Program-made: the position numbers and the translations under genes
Notes under the pieces: generated by a model
Databases searched by the model: none
Told to the model about the DNA's origin: nothing
The model's input: only the letters and a program-made list of their open reading frames with translations
Shown: positions 1 to 4,843 of the stretch, piece by piece
How the letters are laid out: every line of letters begins with the position of its first letter
Numbering within the stretch: the stretch's first letter is position 1
Assembly (NCBI GenBank): GCA_003133185.1
Contig: PKWF01000182.1
Location: forward strand, 4,757 to 10,379
Direction: 5' to 3'
Origin: Vulcanimicrobiota bacterium
Lineage (GTDB): Bacteria; Vulcanimicrobiota; Vulcanimicrobiia; Vulcanimicrobiales; Vulcanimicrobiaceae
DNA: 5,623 nucleotides

Positions 1-296
1 AGCTCGCGAACGCGCGCATCGATTGCGCCGTGCACGTCCTCAAAGGGTTGCGCGCGCGCATAGTTTGCGAAACCGCCGTCGCGAATCTCCGCGCCGACCG
101 CCTCCAGCGCGCTCCTCAGCACCGCCGCCTGCGTCTCGCTGACGATCTTTCCGCCGCGCAGCGCTTCGACGTGTCCGCGCGAACACTCCACATCGAAGGG
201 TGCCAAGACGAGATCCTCTTCCAGCGACGAGCCGAAGGCGAGCAGTTGCGCGTCGGGCGCCGCGCCGAAGCGGCCGCCCCACTGCAACGCGCTCAC
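1..296 (-). CDS. argH: Argininosuccinate lyase, N-terminal part (cut by window edge)
   Basis: Argininosuccinate lyase splits argininosuccinate into arginine and fumarate, the last step of arginine synthesis in the cytoplasm. I translated 98 complete codons by hand from the GTG at 296. The protein opens MSALQWGGRFG, the usual WGGRF start of this family. It continues with FGSSLEEDLVLAPFDVE (about 21-37), then S39-R-x-H42, which aligns with the conserved GS.AH segment, and EDVHGAID (86-93), the family's EDVH motif. The GTG lies on the base after the argG TGA, so translation is probably coupled to argG; I see no independent Shine-Dalgarno. An in-frame TTG at codon 4 is a less likely start. The catalytic C-terminal two thirds lie outside the window, so integrity cannot be judged. 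Identity rests on motifs plus operon position. Confidence 0.9.
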   Translation of the reverse strand, partial: MSALQWGGRFGAAPDAQLLAFGSSLEEDLVLAPFDVECSRGHVEALRGGKIVSETQAAVLRSALEAVGAEIRDGGFANYARAQPFEDVHGAIDARVRE

Positions 297-1514
297 TCAA
301 ACACCGACTGGTGCACGTTGCGAGGCAGCGTACGCTTCGAGCGGCAAGGCTTGCAGGGCGATGAATCCGTCGGCCGCCTGGTGATCGAACGCATCGTGAA
401 TACCATAAGTCGCGAGCCGTTCGCGATAGAGTCCGTGCGGAGAACGCAACCCGACGACGGTCGCGTTGCCGCAAAAGAGCCGCAGCCGCACCTCGCCGGT
501 CATGCGCGGAGCGACCGAATCGTTGAAAGCGTCGAGTGCCGTACGCAGCGGCTGCATCCACAGGCCGTCGTAGATCAGTTCGGCGTAGCGGCGATCGGCG
601 AGCGCCTTAAAGCGCAGTTCGTCACGCGTGAGCACCAGGCGCTCGAGCGCGCGGTGCGCGCCGATCAAGATCGTTGCCGCCGGACATTCGTAGACTTCGC
701 GCGATTTTAAACCGACGACGCGGTCTTCGATCAAGTCGATGCGCCCGATGCCGTGCGCGCCCCCCCAAATGTTGAGTTGCGCGACCATCGCGGCGCCGCT
801 GCTGGCATCGACGCTGGGCTCGCCGGCCCCAAACGCAATGACGATCTCTTGCGCGACCGGCGCGGCCGCCGCCGGCGATGCGGTCCACGCATACGCGTCT
901 TCGGGCGGCGCGTTCCAGGGATCTTCCAAGACGCCGGCCTCGATCGACCGGCCCCACAAATTCGCATCGATCGAATACGGCCTTTCCGCCGTGTGCGCGA
1001 TCGGAATGCCGCGCTCGCGGGCGAAGGCAATCGCATCGGGGCGAGAGAGCGGCGATTCTCGGAGGGGAGCACGGCAGACCAGCGAGGGATCGAGAGCGCG
1101 CACGCCGAGCTCGATGCGCACTTGATCGTTTCCCTTGCCGGTACAGCCGTGCGCCACCACCGTTGCGCCGAGCTCGTGGGCAGTCTTCACGAGCAGGTCG
1201 GCGATGAGCGGACGAGAGAGAGCCGCGCTGAGCGGATAGACGTCTTGATAGAGCGCGTTTGCGCGCAGCGCTGCAAACGCGTATTCGCCGATGAAGCGCT
1301 CGCGTGCGTCGATCAGTACCGCATCGTAGGCGCCGAGGTCTAAGGCCTTGGCGCGCACGGCCTCCAACGCGGCGCGGGCGCCGGTTCCGGCAATGCCGTC
1401 GCTTTCACCGAGATCGATCGTCATCGCGACGACCTCGTTGCCTTCGAGAATCAGCTTCTTGAGCAGAACCGACGTGTCGAGTCCACCGGAGTAGGCGAGC
1501 ACGATGCGGCTCAT
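297..1514 (-). CDS. argG: Argininosuccinate synthase
   Basis: Argininosuccinate synthase joins citrulline and aspartate using ATP, in the cytoplasm. The 405-residue protein has the usual family length. The PP-loop ATP site AYSGGLDTS is at residues 7-15, GCTGKGNDQVRIE at 123-135 is the ATP/citrulline contact region, and YSIDANLWGRSIEAG (180-194) is another family signature. NIWGGAHGIGRIDLIEDRVVGLKSR (249-272 region) belongs to the C-terminal domain. The open frame extends 40 codons upstream into argR, but those residues are arginine-rich shadow sequence. The ATG giving MSRIVLAYSGG fits the family and overlaps the argR stop as ATGA, so I chose it. No key residue appears missing. The TGA stop abuts the argH GTG. 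It is the third gene of argF-argR-argG-argH and is expected to be repressed by ArgR through the argF promoter. Confidence 0.97.
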   Translation of the reverse strand: MSRIVLAYSGGLDTSVLLKKLILEGNEVVAMTIDLGESDGIAGTGARAALEAVRAKALDLGAYDAVLIDARERFIGEYAFAALRANALYQDVYPLSAALSRPLIADLLVKTAHELGATVVAHGCTGKGNDQVRIELGVRALDPSLVCRAPLRESPLSRPDAIAFARERGIPIAHTAERPYSIDANLWGRSIEAGVLEDPWNAPPEDAYAWTASPAAAAPVAQEIVIAFGAGEPSVDASSGAAMVAQLNIWGGAHGIGRIDLIEDRVVGLKSREVYECPAATILIGAHRALERLVLTRDELRFKALADRRYAELIYDGLWMQPLRTALDAFNDSVAPRMTGEVRLRLFCGNATVVGLRSPHGLYRERLATYGIHDAFDHQAADGFIALQALPLEAYAASQRAPVGV

Positions 1515-1978
1515 GCGGCGGCCTGACCCTTCAAATCCAGAAAGCGCTGTTTCACGTACGGCGTCTCTTCGGCCGAGCGAACGACGATCAAGATCGTGTC
1601 GTCGCCGCCGACCGTGCCGAGGACCTCGGGCCACGCCGCTTCGTCGACGGCCGAAGCCAGCATCATCGCGCTTCCGGGCGCGGTGTGAATCACGATCAAG
1701 TTGGCGCTCGCAGCGACGGTCGTCGAAAGCTCGGCCATCGCGCGGTGCAGGCGGCTGACGTAGTTCGTGGTCGCGCTCGGAAGCACGTACTTGAAGACGT
1801 CGCCGTTCTCGGATTTGATCGGCACTTTGGTCAGCCGCAGCTCCTTGACGTCGCGCGAGACCGTCGCTTGAGTCACTTCGAAACCCTGGCGCTGCAGGAG
1901 ATTCACCAGCTCTTCCTGCGAATGAATCGGACGCGTTGCCACCAGGGTCAAGATGGCACGCTGACGGCGCTCCTTCAT
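1511..1978 (-). CDS. argR: Arginine repressor ArgR
   Basis: ArgR is the arginine-responsive transcription regulator that binds ARG boxes as a hexamer. From the ATG at 1978 it has 155 residues, normal for the family. The N-terminal winged helix-turn-helix covers about 1-70; its recognition helix contains QATVSRDVKELRL (37-49), the diagnostic SRD motif. The C-terminal oligomerisation and arginine-binding domain (about 85-150) carries GTVGGDDTILIVV (121-133), whose GDD aspartates (126, 127) contact arginine in characterised ArgR/AhrC proteins. An upstream in-frame ATG at 1996 would add six residues. I prefer 1978 because an AAAGGA sits 8 nt before it and the start then overlaps the argF stop as ATGA. 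Lying inside the operon behind argF, it is probably autoregulated through the operator at 2961-2978. Confidence 0.96.
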   Translation of the reverse strand: MKERRQRAILTLVATRPIHSQEELVNLLQRQGFEVTQATVSRDVKELRLTKVPIKSENGDVFKYVLPSATTNYVSRLHRAMAELSTTVAASANLIVIHTAPGSAMMLASAVDEAAWPEVLGTVGGDDTILIVVRSAEETPYVKQRFLDLKGQAAA

Positions 1979-2958
1979 ATCGGAAATCCTTTGCATTCGG
2001 TTAAGAGTGCGACGAGCAACGCTTTTTGCGCGTGCATGCGATTCTCGGCTTGGTCGAAGACGACGCTCTGCGGGCCGTCGATCACTTCCGCGCTCACTTC
2101 CTCTCCGCGGTGCGCCGGCAGACAGTGCATGAACGCCGCGTGCGGCGCAGCGTACGACATCAGCTCTTCGGTAACGGCGTAGGGACGCAGCATCGCATCG
2201 TTGCGCTCGCGATAGCGTTCTTCACCCATCGACGTCCAAACGTCCGTATAGACGGCATCGGCGCCGCGCACGGCGCGTGCCGGATTGGAGAAGGCGCGAA
2301 CGCTGCCGCCGGCCGGCTTTCCAAGGCGGCCGAGTTGCGCGAGAAAGGTTTCCGACGGCCGGTGCGTCGGCGGCGAACCGAAGCAGATCGTCGCACCCAG
2401 CATGACCGCCGCCTGCGCGAGGGAGGCGGCGACGTTGTTGCGCCCATCGCCGACGTAGGCAACGCGCAAACCGGCGACCTCGCCAAAACGTTCGCCCAGC
2501 GTGAGGACGTCGGCGATCGCTTGGCACGGATGCGACTCGGCGGAGAGCGCGTTAATGACGGGCACGGCGGCGGCGCGCGCAAAACGCTCGAGTCCCGCAT
2601 GATCGTGGGTGCGGATGACGACGGCGTCGACATAACGGGAGAGGACGCGCGCGGCGTCTTCGGGCGTCTCCCTCGAACCGATCGCAAACTCCGAGCCCTG
2701 CGCGAAGAGCGCCTTCGCGCCCAGGTGCGTCAGGGCCACTTCGAACGAAACTCGCGTTCTCAGGCTGGGCTTTTCGAAGAGAAGGGCCACGGTGCGCCCT
2801 TTGAGCAACGTGCTCTGTTCGCGCCCGGGACGCTCCTTCAGGAAGCGAGCCAGGCGGAGCAAACCGCGCAGCTCGGGCGCGCAAAGATCGTCGACCTTTA
2901 AGAAATGGCGCCCGGCGAGCGCGAGGGCGGGGGAGGGGGCTGGCGCTACTGCGTACAC
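1975..2958 (-). CDS. argF: Ornithine carbamoyltransferase
   Basis: Ornithine carbamoyltransferase makes citrulline from ornithine and carbamoyl phosphate. The product is 327 residues from the GTG at 2958. Carbamoyl-phosphate site FEKPSLRTRVSFE is at 61-73 (the SLRT variant of STRT). RTHDH is at 116-120, SHPCQAIAD at 142-150, VGDGRNNVAASL at 169-180, YTDVWTSMGEE at 237-247 (SMG loop), and HCLPAHRGEEV at 278-288 (the HCLP cysteine motif). All expected active-site motifs are present. The family normally begins near GRHFLK (16-21), but no ATG, GTG or TTG occurs between that point and the GTG at 2958. The protein therefore carries a low-complexity Ala/Pro extension of about 15 residues. The GTG has no Shine-Dalgarno. 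An open frame to a TTG at 3009 would run into argB and through the operator, so I reject it. First gene of the operon. Confidence 0.95.
   Translation of the reverse strand: MYAVAPAPSPALALAGRHFLKVDDLCAPELRGLLRLARFLKERPGREQSTLLKGRTVALLFEKPSLRTRVSFEVALTHLGAKALFAQGSEFAIGSRETPEDAARVLSRYVDAVVIRTHDHAGLERFARAAAVPVINALSAESHPCQAIADVLTLGERFGEVAGLRVAYVGDGRNNVAASLAQAAVMLGATICFGSPPTHRPSETFLAQLGRLGKPAGGSVRAFSNPARAVRGADAVYTDVWTSMGEERYRERNDAMLRPYAVTEELMSYAAPHAAFMHCLPAHRGEEVSAEVIDGPQSVVFDQAENRMHAQKALLVALLTECKGFPI
1987..1992 (-). promoter_or_regulatory. Ribosome-binding site of argR (decides start)
   Basis: AAAGGA reads on the minus strand 8 nt ahead of the ATG at 1978. It lies within the last codons of argF and favours this start over the ATG at 1996, which has no comparable site. 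Confidence 0.7.
2925..2939 (+). other. G-rich tract in the argF 5' coding end
   Basis: Three plus-strand G runs (3, 5 and 5 bases) are separated by single bases, followed by a GG. The tract encodes the Pro/Ala-rich N-terminal extension of ArgF on the other strand and lies about 40 bp upstream of argB. It could form a G-quadruplex on the argB-sense strand, but in GC-rich DNA this may be chance composition. Confidence 0.35.
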
Positions 2959-2960
2959 GT

Positions 2961-2978
2961 TATGTATATTTATGCATA
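2961..2978. promoter_or_regulatory. ARG box (ArgR operator) between argF and argB
   Basis: The 18-mer TATGTATATTTATGCATA is an imperfect palindrome: 14 of 18 positions agree with its own reverse complement. Its size, AT-rich centre and half-sites resemble known ARG boxes, which are 18-bp palindromes with TNAAT-type arms. It sits in an abrupt AT-rich island within GC-rich DNA, fills nearly the whole gap between the divergent argF and argB starts, and ends on the A of the argB ATG. With argR two genes away, binding would block both directions at once. The palindrome is seen; ArgR binding is inferred. Confidence 0.75.
2963..2970. promoter_or_regulatory. Candidate back-to-back -10 elements for argB (+) and argF (-)
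   Basis: On the plus strand TATATT (2965-2970) would place transcription start at about 2977, next to the argB ATG. On the minus strand TATACA (2968-2963) would place it near 2956, next to the argF GTG. Both elements lie inside the ARG box. No good -35 box is visible on either side, so these are weak calls, supported mainly by the absence of room for anything else and the lack of ribosome-binding sites. Confidence 0.35.
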
Positions 2979-3787
2979 TGACGCATGAATATGCAACTCT
3001 CGTCGTCAAATATGGCGGGAACGCGATGGCCTGGGCGGCCAGCGGCGTGGCCGACCCCCTCTTGGCCGAGGTCGCGACGCTGTGGCAGGCCGGTGAAGCG
3101 ATCGTGCTGGTTCATGGCGGGGGACCGGAGATCGACGCCGCGTTGGCGCGCCGTGGAATCGCCACGGCTCGCATCGCCGGCCAACGGGTGACCGATGAGG
3201 CGACCCTCGAGGTCACCGAGGCGGTGCTCTGCGGTAGCATCAACAAGCGCATCGTGCGCGAGCTCCTGGCACTCGGGGTGCGAGCGGCGGGCGTCAGCGG
3301 CCAGGACGCCGGCACGCTGATCGCGCAGCGCGCCCTCGGCGAGAACGGCGAGGACCTCGGCTTTGTCGGCGAGATCGTCGCGGTCGACACGCGGCTGATT
3401 CAAACGCTCTTGTCCGCGGGATATCTCCCCGTCATCGCGCCGCTCGCGTTGGCCCGGGGCGCCGATCACGCCTATAACGTCAACGCCGATCTCGCGGCGG
3501 GCGCAATCGCCGCGGCGTTACGCGCTCGCGCCTTCGTGCTCGTGACCAACGTCCCGCGCGTGCTGCGCGATCTCGACGATCCGGCGTCGGGAATCGAGCG
3601 GCTCACACCCGACGCGGCGGCGAGCTTCGCGCGCAGCAACGCGTGCCGTTCGAGCATGAAGCCGAAGCTGCTCGCCGCGGCGAATGCGGCGCGCGACGGA
3701 GCGGCGGCCTCTTATATCTGCAGCGCCAAGCCGAATGCGATCGCTTCGGCGCTGCGCGGCGACGCTACGATCGTCTCGCCACCATAA
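2978..3787 (+). CDS. argB: Acetylglutamate kinase
   Basis: Acetylglutamate kinase phosphorylates N-acetylglutamate with ATP, an early step of ornithine synthesis. The 269-residue protein belongs to the amino-acid kinase fold. VVKYGGNAM (9-17) is the Lys/Gly phosphate-binding start. VHGGGPEI (45-52), RVTDEATLEVTEAVLCGSIN (70-89), GVSGQDAGTLIA (105-116) and YNVNADLAAGAIAAAL (166-181) follow, with the conserved N169 and D171. MKPKL (227-231) carries the second catalytic lysine. Differences from typical members are VTNVPRVL (189-196) in place of the usual TDVPGVL, and CRSSM before PKL in place of GGM. No N-terminal helix of the kind linked to arginine feedback inhibition is present. The start is the ATG at 2978; an in-frame ATG at 2972 would add two residues. 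There is no Shine-Dalgarno. Divergent from argF, it shares the ARG-box control region. Confidence 0.93.
   Translation: MTHEYATLVVKYGGNAMAWAASGVADPLLAEVATLWQAGEAIVLVHGGGPEIDAALARRGIATARIAGQRVTDEATLEVTEAVLCGSINKRIVRELLALGVRAAGVSGQDAGTLIAQRALGENGEDLGFVGEIVAVDTRLIQTLLSAGYLPVIAPLALARGADHAYNVNADLAAGAIAAALRARAFVLVTNVPRVLRDLDDPASGIERLTPDAAASFARSNACRSSMKPKLLAAANAARDGAAASYICSAKPNAIASALRGDATIVSPP
2983..2994. promoter_or_regulatory. Possible second, weaker ARG half-site pair
   Basis: GCATGAATATGC has matching GCAT/ATGC arms centred about 19 bp from the centre of the main operator. Known tandem ARG boxes usually have centres about 20-21 bp apart. It lies inside the first codons of argB. The match is weak and the spacing slightly short, so it may only reflect the AT-rich start of argB. 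Confidence 0.3.
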
Positions 3788-3870
3788 TCGTTCTCGTCAT
3801 CGTCGTCATCATCGTCGTCCTCGTCATCGTCAACCAGCTCGTCGACTGGAGGAATCTCACTAAGTCTCAC
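3712..3870 (-). CDS. Candidate 52-aa aspartate-rich small protein
   Basis: I do not recognise this gene. From the GTG at 3870 to the TAA at 3712-3714 it encodes 52 residues. A short head MRLSEIPPVDELV leads into an uninterrupted run of 13 Asp/Glu residues (14-26), then NDYGGE and a mildly hydrophobic tail ending FGLALQI. No signal peptide, cysteine or known domain is visible. Support comes from expression signals: an extended Shine-Dalgarno 7 nt upstream and a near-consensus promoter upstream of that. The last 76 nt overlap the 3' end of argB in antisense, so the tail's composition is constrained by argB. The first codons include AGA, CTT and AGT, unlike the GC-rich usage nearby. It could be a small acidic binding or antitoxin-like protein, a peptide precursor, or a non-coding transcript; none can be chosen from sequence alone. 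Confidence 0.45.
   Translation of the reverse strand: MRLSEIPPVDELVDDDEDDDDDDDDENDYGGETIVASPRSAEAIAFGLALQI
3793..3831 (-). repeat. Imperfect GAY/GAG trinucleotide repeat (Asp/Glu run)
   Basis: Thirteen consecutive GAC, GAT or GAG triplets read on the minus strand, beginning just past the argB stop. Mixed codons rather than one repeated triplet suggest either selection for the acidic run or an old, decayed repeat. Read on the plus strand it gives Val/Ile codons and a false membrane segment. Confidence 0.8.
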
Positions 3871-3874
3871 GGGT

Positions 3875-3887
3875 TCACCTCCCTCCT
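3875..3887 (-). promoter_or_regulatory. Very strong Shine-Dalgarno for the acidic small ORF
   Basis: The minus strand reads AGGAGGGAGGTGA, which contains GGAGGTGA, an 8-base perfect complement to the 16S rRNA 3' tail. GGAGG ends 7 nt before the GTG at 3870, an ideal distance. It is far stronger than the AAAGGA sites at argR and the DUF899 gene. It is the main reason to take the small ORF seriously. Confidence 0.7.
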
Positions 3888-3920
3888 AAATTCCGATCAC
3901 CCTCCGACAATGCAGCACGA

Positions 3921-3949
3921 ATCTTATGGATAACTTATCCCGCTGTTAA
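3921..3949 (-). promoter_or_regulatory. Sigma70-type promoter driving the acidic small ORF
   Basis: On the minus strand TTAACA (3949-3944, 5 of 6 to TTGACA) and TAAGAT (3926-3921, 4 of 6 to TATAAT) are separated by exactly 17 bp. The expected start near 3914 gives a leader of about 44 nt holding the strong Shine-Dalgarno. The promoter lies just downstream of the exported-protein gene, so the small ORF can be expressed separately. Confidence 0.55.
3928..3940. promoter_or_regulatory. 13-bp palindrome in the promoter spacer (possible operator)
   Basis: GGATAACTTATCC is a perfect inverted repeat of 6-bp arms around one central base. It sits entirely inside the 17-bp spacer between the -35 and -10 boxes, the classic position for a repressor or spacer-twisting activator. 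It does not match the ARG box. The binding protein is unknown. Confidence 0.5.
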
Positions 3950-3966
3950 GCCCCGACGATGACTTC

Positions 3967-4806
3967 TTAGGGCGACGGAGAGGCGAGGGGAACCGCAGCG
4001 CAGAGCGCGGCGCTCGACATCACGGCCATCGCCGCGTCGTTTTCGCGCCCTGCCGTCTGATCGATCGTCCACCCGAGCGCCTCGATCAGACGCGTCACGG
4101 GATTATAACCTAGCGTAAGTCCCGGAACCGTCGCGAGGTCGATCGTGTACGGATTTGGCGGGAGGCCGGCATAGTTCGGGCTGTACGTTAGCGGATTGGG
4201 CGCGGGAGTCGAGGAGGTTGCCCCTTGAGTCTCCGGTTGATTCATCGCACCGATATACGCTTCGCCGGCGTGTTGCAGATTCGCCATCTGTTGCGTGTCG
4301 ACAAAGCCGCTGATGATGTCGAGCGACGCGTTCTGCGCCGCCAGCGCTCTGAGCAGTTTTTGGCGAATTTCCTGCAGACGCTTGTCGTCGTCTGCGAGTC
4401 CCGTGCTCGTGAGCAGCTCGGGGCTGTCGAGCACGGTTTGGATCGCGATGATGTTGTTGGCGATCGGACGGATTAGATTCTCGAGTCCGAGCAAGGCCAT
4501 CTCCTGCGTCCCGTTCGACGACCCGCCGGGATCCATCGAGGCCGGACCGCTCTGGGCCGCTCCCGCCGGGTCGCTTCCGTAGAGCGACGCGGTGTTGTAC
4601 TGTTTGAAAAGGCTTGGACTCTTTCTAATGGTCGCGTCGTTTTCCATGATCATGCCGATCGCCGGCTTGATCCGCTGACGAAGCTCGCTGCACAGCGGCC
4701 GGCTCACGACTCGATAAATCTGCGGCGGCGGTGTCGCCGTTGGAGTAGGCGTCGCTGCGATCGTCGCGGTCGCGACGAGCAGTAGACGAAGCCCCACGGA
4801 ACCCAT
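3967..4806 (-). CDS. Exported protein of unknown function
   Basis: I do not recognise a family. The 279-residue product begins MGSVGLRLLLVATATIAA, a short signal peptide with one arginine followed by a hydrophobic core. A Thr/Pro linker (TPTPTATPPP, about 19-28) follows, so it is probably secreted or periplasmic. The mature part starts with a Cys-containing segment (PLCSELRQRIKPAIGMIMEND, about 37-57). Next come a Gly/Ser-rich stretch (about 76-99), a likely helical region rich in Ala, Leu and Gln (about 102-190), a Pro/Asn/Tyr-rich stretch (about 190-225) and a final helical part with a second cysteine. Amino-acid composition looks like a genuine protein rather than a shadow frame. The ATG at 4806 is the first possible start after an in-frame TAG at 4816-4818 and has no Shine-Dalgarno of its own. 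Downstream of the DUF899 gene, same strand. Confidence 0.75.
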   Translation of the reverse strand: MGSVGLRLLLVATATIAATPTPTATPPPQIYRVVSRPLCSELRQRIKPAIGMIMENDATIRKSPSLFKQYNTASLYGSDPAGAAQSGPASMDPGGSSNGTQEMALLGLENLIRPIANNIIAIQTVLDSPELLTSTGLADDDKRLQEIRQKLLRALAAQNASLDIISGFVDTQQMANLQHAGEAYIGAMNQPETQGATSSTPAPNPLTYSPNYAGLPPNPYTIDLATVPGLTLGYNPVTRLIEALGWTIDQTAGRENDAAMAVMSSAALCAAVPLASPSP

Positions 4807-4843
4807 TAGACGGCACTACGCCGCCGTCACTACGTGCCCTCCT
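4807..4843 (-). promoter_or_regulatory. Leader with strong Shine-Dalgarno, GTG and four-codon ORF ahead of the exported-protein gene
   Basis: AGGAGGG (4843-4837) lies 6 nt ahead of a GTG at 4830-4828. That GTG reads M-T-A-A and then TAG (4818-4816), 9 nt before and in frame with the ATG at 4806. Either a mini-ORF feeds reinitiation at the ATG, or the TAG interrupts what was the real N-terminus (MTAA-x-CRLMGSVGLR), which would give a longer, more ordinary signal-peptide n-region. The Shine-Dalgarno overlaps the DUF899 stop codon. Confidence 0.5.

Noticed and set aside
30..710. 226-residue plus-strand frame opposite argH and argG
   Set aside because: It has arginine-rich composition, no ribosome-binding site, and runs antisense to motif-supported genes; a GC-rich shadow.
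1515..1634. 40-residue N-terminal extension of ArgG
   Set aside because: It is arginine-rich shadow sequence of argR; the family starts at the MSRIVLAYSGG methionine.
1979..1996. ArgR start at the ATG at 1996
   Set aside because: The AAAGGA at 1987-1992 lies inside those extra codons and serves the ATG at 1978, which also gives the ATGA overlap.
2959..3009. Longer ArgF starting at a TTG at 3009
   Set aside because: It would run through the ARG box and overlap argB on the other strand; the added residues do not resemble the family.
3643..3933. Plus-strand frame with an apparent membrane segment (IVLVIVVIIVVLVIV)
   Set aside because: The Val/Ile codons are the reverse complement of the GAC/GAT run on the minus strand. 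The frame starts inside argB in another phase and has no ribosome-binding site.
3922..3942. DnaA boxes (TTATCCATA-like and TTATCCCGC)
   Set aside because: Each has mismatches to TTATCCACA, there is no AT-rich unwinding region or cluster of boxes, and the palindrome and promoter explain the sequence better.
3871..3966. Intrinsic terminator for argB or the exported-protein gene
   Set aside because: I found no GC-rich stem followed by a T run on either strand; the only inverted repeat has a one-base loop and sits in a promoter spacer.
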